From DATMER01 sp963741305 (lineage in GTDB: Bacteria > Acidobacteriota > Thermoanaerobaculia > Multivoradales > UBA5704): a stretch of DNA of 64,000 nucleotides. Made by a program: the position numbers and the translations under genes. Position 1 is the first letter of the stretch. Every line of letters starts with the position of its first letter. This document shows, piece by piece, positions 9,490 through 18,534 of the stretch. Under the pieces are notes generated by a model. That model was not told the origin of the DNA, searched no databases, and saw nothing but the letters and a program-made list of their open reading frames with translations. Where the stretch lies: positions 6,882,001 to 6,946,000 of the forward strand of contig CAVUHL010000003.1 in NCBI GenBank assembly GCA_963741305.1. The letters are read 5' to 3'.

Positions 9490-10917
9490 TCACAACGCCT
9501 CCCCAAGGCGGGCCATGTGCTCGATCGTGGCCCGGATGTCCTCGCCGGTCGTCCGCGGGTTGATCGTGCAGAGCCGCAGGGCGGTCCGGCCGCGCAGGCG
9601 GGTCGAGGTGGCGAGGGCGAAACCCTCGGCGCGGAGGCCGTCCACGATCCCGGTCTGGAGCGCGTCCAGCTCCTCCTCCGTCCTCCCGGGCATCTTGTAG
9701 CGGAAGCTCACGACGCCCATCTGGGCCGGGGTGGTTACCTGCCAGCGCGAAGACTCGCGCAGAATGCGTTCGGCCGTCTCGGCGAGGTCGAAGCCCCGGT
9801 CCACCGCGCGGCGGAACGCATCCATCCCGAAGACCTGGATGGACATCCAGAGCTTGAGCGCGCGGAATCCGCGGGTGAGCTGGATGCCGTGGTCGCAGAA
9901 GTTCACGGCCTCGCGGTCCCGGTGGACGTCCTGCAGGTATTCGGGGTGGATGGTGAAGGCGTCCTGGAGGAGCCGGCGGTCGCGCAGCAGCACGCAGCCG
10001 ATCTCGATGGGCTGGAAGAGCCACTTGTGCGGATCGAGCGAAAGCGAATCCACCCGCTCCAGCCCGGCAAGCGCCTTCCTTCCCCTCTCGCAGAGGACCG
10101 CAGCCGCACCGTACGCTCCGTCCGCGTGGAGCCAGAGGTCTTCCCGGCGGCAGAGGTCCGCCAGACCGGAGAGGGGATCGACGGCGCCGGTATTCGTGGT
10201 CCCGGCATTGGCGACGACGCAGAAGGGAATCCTCCCTGCCGCCCGGTCAGCCGCGATCTCTTCCTCTAGAAGAGGTAACGAGAGACGGAGCTCCTCGTCC
10301 GCCGGGAGCTTGCGGATCTGCTCGGGCCGGAAGCCGAGCACCGCCAGCGCCCGCTCGACGGAGGAGTGGGTCTGATCCGAGAGGTAGACCATGGCGCGCC
10401 CGGGATCCTCCCCCCGCGAGTCGAGGCGGACATGGCGGGCGGCATGGAGGGCGGTCAGGTTCGCCACCGAGCCGCCGGAGACGAAAAGGCCGCCGGCTTC
10501 CGCGGGCAGGCCGCAGAGGTCGCGGAGCCAGTCCAGGGTCACCAGCTCGATCTCGGCCGGTCCCGAACCGGCGAACCAGGTGCCGAGGAACGGGTTGAGG
10601 CCGGCGGCGAGCGCGTCCCCCAATACACTCACGAGATTGCTTGGCGAGGGGACGAACGCGAAGAAGCGCGGGTGATCGATGGGCATGAACCAGGGGAGGA
10701 GATCGCGCTCCAGCCGGTCGAGGACTTCGCCGGAGCCGCGGGGCTGCTCTGGCGCCGGCTCGCGGAACAGGGCTTCTAGCTGCTCGCGGCCGCCCCAGCC
10801 GGTCACGGGCCGGCCGGGCAGGGTGGCCGCCCGGTCCACCAGCAAATCCACGATGCGGTAGCCGAGCTTGCGGATCTCCTCCGTGGGAAGCTCCAGGGTT
10901 TCCGGGGTGTCGTCCAT
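9490..10917 (-). CDS. PLP-dependent group II amino acid decarboxylase
   Basis: The 475-residue protein matches the aromatic-L-amino-acid/glutamate decarboxylase family (fold type I PLP enzymes). The Schiff-base lysine is in DPHKWLFQP near residue 297, with HADGAYGAAA about 30 residues before it and an N-terminal WFMPIDHPRFFAFVPSP segment typical of aromatic decarboxylases. It should remove CO2 from an aromatic amino acid such as tryptophan, tyrosine or DOPA; the exact substrate is not clear. It is cytosolic and divergent from the membrane protein gene that starts within about 15-40 nt. Confidence 0.9.
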   Translation of the reverse strand: MDDTPETLELPTEEIRKLGYRIVDLLVDRAATLPGRPVTGWGGREQLEALFREPAPEQPRGSGEVLDRLERDLLPWFMPIDHPRFFAFVPSPSNLVSVLGDALAAGLNPFLGTWFAGSGPAEIELVTLDWLRDLCGLPAEAGGLFVSGGSVANLTALHAARHVRLDSRGEDPGRAMVYLSDQTHSSVERALAVLGFRPEQIRKLPADEELRLSLPLLEEEIAADRAAGRIPFCVVANAGTTNTGAVDPLSGLADLCRREDLWLHADGAYGAAAVLCERGRKALAGLERVDSLSLDPHKWLFQPIEIGCVLLRDRRLLQDAFTIHPEYLQDVHRDREAVNFCDHGIQLTRGFRALKLWMSIQVFGMDAFRRAVDRGFDLAETAERILRESSRWQVTTPAQMGVVSFRYKMPGRTEEELDALQTGIVDGLRAEGFALATSTRLRGRTALRLCTINPRTTGEDIRATIEHMARLGEAL

Positions 10918-10930
10918 GGTGCGCTATCCT

Positions 10931-11995
10931 ATGCGCCCCTCGGACCGGCCGCCTATGACCCCTGATCCCCCCAAGAGCTCCGCCCTCAAGACCTGGGGCC
11001 TCCGTCTGCTCAAGGTGGGCATCACGGTGCTGGCGCTCTGGCTGACCTGGCGCCTGATCTCGGACATCCAGTGGTCCGACCTCGCCGGCCGGTTGTCCGA
11101 TGCGAGCTGGTGGTTCCTCGTCCCCGGCCTGCTGCTGCTGCTCGGGCGGTATTTCCTCTGGGACCTCCGCTTCCGGCTCGCCTCGCAGGTCGCGGTCGAG
11201 CGCAGCCCGCGCGCGGGGCTGGGCTTCATCGTGCTGATGGCCTCGGCCGCGCTCAACCTGATCACCCCGTCCGCCCGGCTGATCGGCGGGCTGATGCGGG
11301 CGCGCTACTTCGCCCGGTACCTCTCGCGGCCGTTCGGCCTGATCTACGGCGTGGTGCTCTACGACCAGGTGGCGCACCACACGGTGATGACCACCTGCAC
11401 CTGGATCGCGGTCATCGTGGCCGCGCCGCTCTTCGGGCACCCCTGGCTGGGAGTGGCTGCCGCGGTGGCCCTGCTCGCGGCGGCGGCGGTGGCCGTGATC
11501 TGGACGCGGCGCAGCCGGAACCCGATGGAGAACCCCCTGGTGCGCTTCCTCGCCCGGGGCGCGGAGAAGGCCGAGGGCCGGATGCAGCAGCTCTATTCGC
11601 ACGGGCACGAGGCGGTCGGGGTCTTCGTCCGGCTGCTAGGCCATGGCAGGCTGCACGTCAGCGCAGGGCTCCTGGGCCTCGGCTTCTTTCTCCTGAACCT
11701 GATCTCGCAGTGGCTCGTGTTCCGGGCGTTGGGGATTGACGTATCCACGCTGGTCATCTTCGCCGGCGTGTCTCTTGGCAACGCCGCGGGTATGCTGACC
11801 GGAACGCCCGGAGGCCTGGGGACGACCGAGGCCGCCATGGTCGGCTCCTTCGTGGCGATGGGGATGAACCGGGAGGATGCCGTGGCCGGCACCCTCCTCT
11901 ACCGGGGCCTGCACTACGCGGGCATCCTCGGGATCGGATTGCCGGCGCTGCTCCTCCTGGAGCTGAAGCTGGGCGGGAGGAAAATCAATGAATGA
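10931..11995 (+). CDS. flippase-like / lysylphosphatidylglycerol synthase-type membrane protein
   Basis: About 354 residues with six to eight hydrophobic segments, matching the UPF0104/LPG synthase N-terminal membrane family (flippase-like domain). Family features include the NLITPSARLIGG and GNAAGMLTGTPGGLGTTEAAM segments. It lies in the inner membrane and may move or use a lipid-linked substrate; the soluble aminoacyl-transferase domain of true MprF is absent. Starts at 10931 (ATGCGCCCC) and 10955 (ATGACCCCT) are both possible with no strong ribosome binding site. The end overlaps the next gene by 8 nt, so the two are co-transcribed. Confidence 0.8.
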   Translation: MRPSDRPPMTPDPPKSSALKTWGLRLLKVGITVLALWLTWRLISDIQWSDLAGRLSDASWWFLVPGLLLLLGRYFLWDLRFRLASQVAVERSPRAGLGFIVLMASAALNLITPSARLIGGLMRARYFARYLSRPFGLIYGVVLYDQVAHHTVMTTCTWIAVIVAAPLFGHPWLGVAAAVALLAAAAVAVIWTRRSRNPMENPLVRFLARGAEKAEGRMQQLYSHGHEAVGVFVRLLGHGRLHVSAGLLGLGFFLLNLISQWLVFRALGIDVSTLVIFAGVSLGNAAGMLTGTPGGLGTTEAAMVGSFVAMGMNREDAVAGTLLYRGLHYAGILGIGLPALLLLELKLGGRKINE

Positions 11996-13103
11996 ATTTC
12001 CGGTGACGGAGCATTACGCCTATCTGAACCACGCGGCCGTGGCGCCGCTGCCCCGGAGGGCGGTGCAGCGGATGGCTGCCATGGCCGAGGACGTCTCCCG
12101 GACCGGCGACCAGCACTGGGCCGACCGCAACAAGGAGACCGAGCGGGTCCGCGGGCTTGCCGCGCAGATCCTCGGCGCCCGTGAACCGCGCGAGGTCTCC
12201 TTCTGCGAGAACACCTCGACGGGGCTGTCTTACATCGCGGAAGGTTTTGTCGACTGGCAACGGGGCGACAACGTCATCGGCGCGGCCCTCGACTTCCCTT
12301 CCAACGTCTATCCTTGGATGCGCCTCGCCGATTACGGAGTCGAGTACCGCCAGGTCCCGGAGAGGGACGGCCGGGTCGACGACGATGAGGTCATCTCCCG
12401 GATCGACGGCCGGACCCGCATGGTGGCCCTCTCCTGGGTCCAGTACGCCAGCGGCTACCGTTGCGGCCTGGCCCGGATCGGCCAGGCCTGCCGCGAGCGC
12501 GGCGCTCTCCTGGTCGTGGACGTCATCCAGGGGCTCGGCGCCCTGGAGCTGAACGTCGAGCGCGATCTCGTGGACGCGGCCGTCGGCTCCGCTCACAAGT
12601 GGCTCCTCGGTCCCGAGGGGATCGGCCTTCTCTATGTCTCCGACCGGATCGTCGAGCGCCTCCGTCCCACCCGGTCGGGCTGGCGCTCCATGCGCGATCA
12701 GCTCAGCTGGACCGAGTTCCAGGTCGACTTCAACGAGGGGGCGAAGCGATTCGAGAGCGGCACCCTGAACGCCTATGGGATCACGGCGCTCGGAGCCTCC
12801 CTGGAGATCCTTCTCGAGGCGGGGATGGACGAGGTCGAGCGCCGCGTCCTTTCCCTGGCCGACCGCGCTGCCGCCGGTCTCGCCGAGCGCGGCTGGCAAG
12901 TCATCTCCTCGCGTGCGGAGGGGGAGACCTCGGGCATCGTCACCGCCGTGCATCCGGACCACGATGCGGAGGAGACGGCCAGGAAGCTGGCCGGGCGCGG
13001 AGTGATCGTGGCGGCGCGAGCGGGACGGCTCCGCGTCTCCCCGCATTTCTACAACACCGAGGCCGAGGTCGACCGCCTGCTCGCCGAGTTGGACGGGATC
13101 TGA
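11988..13103 (+). CDS. aminotransferase class V-fold PLP enzyme
   Basis: The 371-residue protein belongs to the cysteine desulfurase/isopenicillin N epimerase-like branch of class V aminotransferases. Key features are YLNHAAVAPLP at the N-terminus, DVIQGLGALE (PLP-binding Asp) and the Schiff-base lysine in GSAHKWLLGPEGIG near residue 204. The cysteine of the desulfurase active-site loop is not evident, so an aminotransferase, lyase or epimerase activity is more likely. It is cytosolic. It overlaps the preceding membrane protein gene, which suggests coupled translation. Confidence 0.88.
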   Translation: MNEFPVTEHYAYLNHAAVAPLPRRAVQRMAAMAEDVSRTGDQHWADRNKETERVRGLAAQILGAREPREVSFCENTSTGLSYIAEGFVDWQRGDNVIGAALDFPSNVYPWMRLADYGVEYRQVPERDGRVDDDEVISRIDGRTRMVALSWVQYASGYRCGLARIGQACRERGALLVVDVIQGLGALELNVERDLVDAAVGSAHKWLLGPEGIGLLYVSDRIVERLRPTRSGWRSMRDQLSWTEFQVDFNEGAKRFESGTLNAYGITALGASLEILLEAGMDEVERRVLSLADRAAAGLAERGWQVISSRAEGETSGIVTAVHPDHDAEETARKLAGRGVIVAARAGRLRVSPHFYNTEAEVDRLLAELDGI

Positions 13104-13344
13104 GGGCAAATCCGACAACCCCCTTGTCTTTTTTCCTACCTCCCTCGTATCTCCGGGCCGCGACGCGGCTCCGGTTTGCTTTCACTTTTTCCCGAGCCGG
13201 CACACCGGAAGGATCTAAATATCTTATTCAAACCAGGGAATGATTGTTGCAAATGGGGCGAGGCTGGGGTTTCACCGGGCGCGCGAGACATTGGAGTTTT
13301 CGGGTGTGGCCTTCGGGCTCCGCCCTTGGTGTTCAACTCTGACT

Positions 13345-13350
13345 AGGAGG
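13345..13350 (+). promoter_or_regulatory. strong Shine-Dalgarno of the multicopper oxidase
   Basis: AGGAGG at 13345-13350 lies 9 nt before an in-frame GTG at 13360. It fixes the start of the multicopper oxidase at a position that exposes a normal signal peptide. The frame extends 40 codons further upstream without a ribosome binding site. Confidence 0.8.
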
Positions 13351-13359
13351 ATACGTGCT

Positions 13360-16300
13360 GTGCCCAGTCAGCGCCCCAGGATCCGTCTGCCTCAACTCCT
13401 TCCCCTCGCCCTGCTCCTGCTGCCAACCCTCGCTTCCGCTCAGGAAGAACGACCGGCTCCTCCACCCAAAGGCTGCAACCGCCTGATCCAGGCGGGCGTG
13501 GTCGCACTCGACCAGGTCTTCTTCTGGAACCGCTACGGCGCGGTCGAGCCGCAAGGCATGATCTACGCGCTCGAGCACGACGTGGTGTCGACCGGCCCCG
13601 GTGCCATGCTGGAGCCGGGCAAGGTGGCGCTCCGGCCCGGCAAGCGCCCCCGGCCGCTCGTGCTGCGCATGAACGAGGGCGACTGCATCGCCATCCACTT
13701 CCGCAACCTGCTCAACCCGTCGCCGGAAGACGATGAGCAGCCCCACACCCGCGCGGCCTCGATCCACGTGGTCGGCATGGAGCTCCTGCAGACCATCCGC
13801 GACGACGGCTCCAACGTGGGAGCGAACGGCACCGCCGGCAACGGAGTGGTCATGCCCGGCGACAGCATCACTTACATGCTCTACGCCGAGCGCGAGGGCG
13901 GTTACCTGATGCACAGCATGGGCGCGATCGCCGGCGGCGAGGGGGATGGCGGCAGCATCTCCGCCGGCCTGTTCGGCGCGGTCAATGTCGAGCCCGCCGG
14001 CTCGGAGTGGTATCGGAGCCAGGTCACCCGCGAGGATCTGGACCTCGCCTCGACTCCCGATGCGGAGGGCTTCCCGGTCATCGACTACGACGCCTTCTAC
14101 CCGTCGACCCATCCGAAGGCGGGCACTCCCATCCTCAAGATGATGTGGGAAAACATCATCTTCCATTCCGACCTGACGGCGGTCATCACCGGCCCCGGCG
14201 CCGAAAACTTCGATGAGAACACCTATCCCTATCCCACGACGCCCACGTTCCCGAACCGCACTCAACCGTTCCGGGAGTTCACGATCATCTTCCATGACGA
14301 GATCGGCGCCGTGCAGGCGTTCCCGCACTTCGAGGACGAGGTCCTCCAGCACCCGCTGCACAGCGTCCGCGACGCGTTCGCGATCAACTACGGCACCGGC
14401 GGCATCGGCGCGGAAATCCTTGCCAACCGTATCGGCGTCGGCCCGGTCCACGACTGCGACGAGTGCAAGTACGAGGAGTTCTTCCTCTCCTCCTGGGCGG
14501 TCGGCGACCCGGCCATGGTCGTGGACGTGCCCGCCAGCAAGCCGTGCTCGATCTCCGATCTGAAGGTGGGCAAGAACTGCCAGCCCCAGCTCGGCCGCAA
14601 GGCGCAGGTGGCGTTCTTCCCCGACGACCCGTCGAACGTCTACCACAGCTACCTCAACGAGCACGTGAAGTTCCGCAACCTGCACGCGGGCACGGACGAC
14701 CATCACGTCTTCCACCTGCATGCCCACCAGTGGGTGCACACGCCGCGCAGCGACCAGTCGGCGTACCTGGACAGCCAGACGATCGGCCAGGGCGCGTCCT
14801 TCACCTATGAGATCGCCTACCGCGGCAGCGGCAACCGCAACCGCACGGTCGGCGACGCCATCTTCCACTGCCACTTCTATCCCCACTTCGCGCAGGGCAT
14901 GTGGGGGCTCTGGCGCGTGCACGACGTGCTGGAGATGGGTACGGAGATCGACAACGAGGGCAAGCCGGTGGTGGGAGCCCGCGCCCTGCCGGACGGCGAG
15001 ATCCCCCGGGGGACGCCGATCCCGGCCGTCGTGCCGATCCCGGTGCTGCCCATGGCGCCGCTGCCCGGCCACATCGCGATCAATGACGGGCAGGTCGACC
15101 TGGCAAGCTGGGACGGCAAGCACCCGGGCTATCCGTTCTTCATCCCGGGCCGCGCCGGCCGCCGGCCGCCGCATCCGCCCCTGGACACGATCCACGACGG
15201 CGGCCTCCCCCGGCACGTGGTCGTCGACGGCAGCGCCGTCAGCACCGAGACCCGCCACGACTTCAGCAAGGTGCTCGTCAAGCTGGACGTGGACTGGCTG
15301 GAGGAGGACGGCGAGCCCATCGAAGAGGTGGCCATGGATTTCCACGCCAACCCGGTGGGTTACAAGACGCCGACGCCCAAGGGCATCCACGGGTACTTCA
15401 AGGTCAACGGCGCGCCGCCGGTCCGCGGAGCCCCGTACGCCGATCCCTGCATCCAGGACGACGGGAAGCCGGTCGAGGACATGCGGTATTACAAAGCCGC
15501 GGACATCCAGCTCGACACGTTCCTCAACAAGAAGCGCTGGCACTACCCGCAGCAGCGGATCATCTCCCTGTGGAACGACGTCGACGACTACCTGAGCCCG
15601 CTCGCCGGCACGCCGCCCAAGCCGCCCGAGCCCCTGTTCATGCGCGTGGAGAGCGGCGAGTGCGTGGAGTTCTGGCTCGCCAACCTGACGCCCAGCGAGT
15701 ACCACCTCGACGACTTCCAGGTGCGCACGCCCACGGACATCCTGGGCCAGCACATCCATCTGGTGAAGTTCGACGTCACCTCCTCGGACGGCGCGGCCAA
15801 CGGCTTCAACTACGAGGATGGCTCGTTCGCTCCCGAAGAGGTGCAGGAAAGGATCGATGCCATCCGCGTGCTCAACGATTGCGGATCGGGGTCCATCAAC
15901 AAGGAGGAATGCCCCGTCGCGGAGCCCCACCCCTTCTTCAGCGGCTCGCACGATGCCGACTGCGACGGCCACAACGACTGGCTGGGAGCCCAGACCACGG
16001 TGCAGCGCTGGTGGGCCGACCCGATCACCACGATGAACGGCGGCGAGCGCACCATCCGCACCGTCTTCACCCACGACCACTTCGGCCCCTCGACCCACCA
16101 GCAGGTCGGCCTCTACGCCGGCCTGGTGGTCGAGCCCAGGGGCTCCAGTTGGTTCCACAACGAGACCGGCACCCCGCTCTCGACCGACAACTCCCCGGGC
16201 CTCACCCACGACGGCGGGCCCACGAGCTGGCAGGCGAAGGTCGAGGGGCTGACCGAGGAGCAGACCTACCGCGAGTTCATGGTCGCCTTCGCCGACTTCC

Positions 16301-18534
16301 AGCTCGCCTACGAGCCGGGCAGCCCGCTCTGCCCGGTGTACACCGGCGGCGGCAACGGCCTGGCCGATCCGGCCCGCGCCATCAATCCTCCGGGCCGCAA
16401 GGAGCTGCCTCCGCCGGTCCTCTATGAGAAGCCGGACGTCTGCCCGACCAACGACGACGATCCCGACGGGCCGGTCATCCCCAACCCCGAAGGGCTCCTG
16501 CCGCCCTGCCCCGAGGCTGTCTCGGCGGAGGATCCGGGCATGGTCGCGGTCAATTACCGCAACGAGCCGGTGGCGCTGCGCGTGCGCAACCCCAACACCA
16601 ACGAGCAGGCCGCCGGGCAGCCCGGCGACCTCTCCTTCGCCTACGCCAGCCTGACCAACCGGCTCGATCCGGACCTCAACGTCCAGCCCGGCTTCTATCC
16701 GCCCCTGACGAAGGGACTGACCCCCGGCGACCCGTTCACGCCCCTGTTGCGGGCCTTCGAGGGCGACCGGGTGCACGTCCGCATCCTGGTGGGAGCGCAC
16801 GAGGAGCCGCACAACTTCACGGTCCACGGCGTCAAGTGGCTGGCCGAGCCGGACTATCCCGACTCGGGCTACCGCAACTCGCAGGGCATGGGCATCTCCG
16901 AATGGTTCGACTTCGTGGTGCCGCGCGTGCCCAGCCTGAAGGACGGCGAGCTCGCCGACTTCCTCTACAAGCCCAGCTCGGCCTCCGAGTGGCAGTGGAC
17001 GGGCATGTGGGGGCTGCTGCGCGTCTACCGGGACGGCATCACCGAAGACCTGACCCGGCTGTCCACCAACGAAGAGGGCAGGGCATCGTCCACGGATGCC
17101 GACCTCGCGGAGATTTCCCAGGCAGAAGCCGTGAACCAGAAGGTCCCCGGCGCCGAAAAGGAGGTAACTCCGATCAAGATCGCCTGCCCTGCCGACGTCC
17201 CCGTGAACAAGTACCGGGTCTACAACGTGGTCGCGGTCTGGGCCGAGGAGGCGCTGCAGGACGATCCCGGTGCACTTGACGCCCTCATCTACAACCGCCG
17301 CGGCACCGCGGTGAAGATCCATCAGGACGACTTCGATCCGCCGCAGCCGAGCGTGCGCTACGGGCCCCTCAACGATCCGACGGCCATCATGTTCGTCCGC
17401 GATGAAGACCTGAACTGGGTGCCGTCCCCGACCGGGCCGCGTCCGCGGGTCAAGCAGACGGTGCGGCGCGAGCCGCTGATCCTGCGCGCGAATGCCGGCG
17501 AGTGCGTGCGCATCAACCTCTACAACGCCATCCCGGAGAAGTACGAGGACCTGCCGGGCTGGAACGCCATGCCCATGATCATCGAGGATTTCAACGCCAA
17601 CGACGTCGCCCCCTCGCTGCACGTCGGCCTGCATCCGCAGCTCCTCTACTACGACATCCGCCGCAGCGACGGCACGAACGTCGGGCTCAACCCCAACTAC
17701 GCCATCCAGACCGTGCCTCCGGGCCAGAAGGTTGCCTACTACCTGTACGCCGGAGACACCCCCAACGCGGACACCCGTCTGCGGCCGATCGAGTTCGGCT
17801 CGACCGGCCTCTCCTCGGCGGATCCCATCAAGCACTCGAACAAGGGAGCGGTGGGAGCGCTGATCGTGGAGCCGCCGGGCACCACCTGGGACGAGACCAT
17901 CGTGGACTCGGACGGCAAGCTCACCCGCGCCTCGGCCGCGATCGACTACGGCGCCGCGAGTTTCCTGGAGAACGTCCTCGTCTTCCAGGACGACGTCAAC
18001 CAGCGCTACGCCGACGGGGCTCCGGTGGAGAACCTGGAGGTGGGCGGCGACCCCGAGGGCTCGGGGCAGAAGGCGGTCAACTACCGCACCGAGCCGATCT
18101 GGTTCCGCATCGGCCTGGCGCCCGATTGGCCGGCGGAGGATACCCGCCAGTTCACGCTGTTCGACCAGGTGCTGTCCAACGACTGGATCGGCGGCTACGA
18201 CCCGGAGACCCCGGTGTTCGTCGCCGGGGCCGGCAAGACGGTGCGCTTCCGCTCCGTGCATCCCGGCGGGCACACCCAGTCGCACGTCTTCGACCTCCAC
18301 GGCCACATCTGGCAAGAGCTGCCGTACGTCACCAGCTCCGCGGCCCTGGGCGACAACCCGGAGTCCGAGTGGCAGGGGGCGCGCGGCGGTCACGGCCCGA
18401 GCAACCACTTCGACGTCCTCGTCCAGCACGGCGCGGGCGGCAAGTTCAGCGTGGCCGGCGACTACCTCTACCGCGACTACGCGGCGTGGCTGCTCGACGG
18501 CGGCATCTGGGGACTGTTCCGTGTGGTGCCGTAA
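13360..18534 (+). CDS. giant six-cupredoxin-domain multicopper oxidase
   Basis: A 1,724-residue exported protein (signal peptide VPSQRPRIRL then a leucine-rich core ending ASAQ). Three repeats of a two-cupredoxin unit are visible: the markers RDDGSNVGANG (about residue 149), SSDGAANGFNYEDG (about 808) and RSDGTNVGLN (about 1436) each follow a GEC(I/V) strand. Copper motifs are HHVFHLHAHQW (about 447) and FHCHFYPHFAQGMWG (about 502), which give the type 1 and type 3 ligands with axial Met. HIHLVKFD (about 798) and THDHFGPSTHQQ (about 904) give further HxH pairs. Later domains keep only single histidines (NFTVHGVKW, FDLHGHIW). The size and domain count resemble ceruloplasmin and the MnxG-type manganese oxidases. 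It is predicted to oxidise a metal or organic substrate with O2 outside the cytoplasm; Mn(II) is a hypothesis. It is the first gene of an operon. Confidence 0.88.
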   Translation: MPSQRPRIRLPQLLPLALLLLPTLASAQEERPAPPPKGCNRLIQAGVVALDQVFFWNRYGAVEPQGMIYALEHDVVSTGPGAMLEPGKVALRPGKRPRPLVLRMNEGDCIAIHFRNLLNPSPEDDEQPHTRAASIHVVGMELLQTIRDDGSNVGANGTAGNGVVMPGDSITYMLYAEREGGYLMHSMGAIAGGEGDGGSISAGLFGAVNVEPAGSEWYRSQVTREDLDLASTPDAEGFPVIDYDAFYPSTHPKAGTPILKMMWENIIFHSDLTAVITGPGAENFDENTYPYPTTPTFPNRTQPFREFTIIFHDEIGAVQAFPHFEDEVLQHPLHSVRDAFAINYGTGGIGAEILANRIGVGPVHDCDECKYEEFFLSSWAVGDPAMVVDVPASKPCSISDLKVGKNCQPQLGRKAQVAFFPDDPSNVYHSYLNEHVKFRNLHAGTDDHHVFHLHAHQWVHTPRSDQSAYLDSQTIGQGASFTYEIAYRGSGNRNRTVGDAIFHCHFYPHFAQGMWGLWRVHDVLEMGTEIDNEGKPVVGARALPDGEIPRGTPIPAVVPIPVLPMAPLPGHIAINDGQVDLASWDGKHPGYPFFIPGRAGRRPPHPPLDTIHDGGLPRHVVVDGSAVSTETRHDFSKVLVKLDVDWLEEDGEPIEEVAMDFHANPVGYKTPTPKGIHGYFKVNGAPPVRGAPYADPCIQDDGKPVEDMRYYKAADIQLDTFLNKKRWHYPQQRIISLWNDVDDYLSPLAGTPPKPPEPLFMRVESGECVEFWLANLTPSEYHLDDFQVRTPTDILGQHIHLVKFDVTSSDGAANGFNYEDGSFAPEEVQERIDAIRVLNDCGSGSINKEECPVAEPHPFFSGSHDADCDGHNDWLGAQTTVQRWWADPITTMNGGERTIRTVFTHDHFGPSTHQQVGLYAGLVVEPRGSSWFHNETGTPLSTDNSPGLTHDGGPTSWQAKVEGLTEEQTYREFMVAFADFQLAYEPGSPLCPVYTGGGNGLADPARAINPPGRKELPPPVLYEKPDVCPTNDDDPDGPVIPNPEGLLPPCPEAVSAEDPGMVAVNYRNEPVALRVRNPNTNEQAAGQPGDLSFAYASLTNRLDPDLNVQPGFYPPLTKGLTPGDPFTPLLRAFEGDRVHVRILVGAHEEPHNFTVHGVKWLAEPDYPDSGYRNSQGMGISEWFDFVVPRVPSLKDGELADFLYKPSSASEWQWTGMWGLLRVYRDGITEDLTRLSTNEEGRASSTDADLAEISQAEAVNQKVPGAEKEVTPIKIACPADVPVNKYRVYNVVAVWAEEALQDDPGALDALIYNRRGTAVKIHQDDFDPPQPSVRYGPLNDPTAIMFVRDEDLNWVPSPTGPRPRVKQTVRREPLILRANAGECVRINLYNAIPEKYEDLPGWNAMPMIIEDFNANDVAPSLHVGLHPQLLYYDIRRSDGTNVGLNPNYAIQTVPPGQKVAYYLYAGDTPNADTRLRPIEFGSTGLSSADPIKHSNKGAVGALIVEPPGTTWDETIVDSDGKLTRASAAIDYGAASFLENVLVFQDDVNQRYADGAPVENLEVGGDPEGSGQKAVNYRTEPIWFRIGLAPDWPAEDTRQFTLFDQVLSNDWIGGYDPETPVFVAGAGKTVRFRSVHPGGHTQSHVFDLHGHIWQELPYVTSSAALGDNPESEWQGARGGHGPSNHFDVLVQHGAGGKFSVAGDYLYRDYAAWLLDGGIWGLFRVVP

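Noticed and set aside
9105..9506. Extended N-terminus of the peptidase/propeller protein
   Set aside because: It would place the signal peptide in the middle of the protein and read through the CDGSH gene and the inverted-repeat element.
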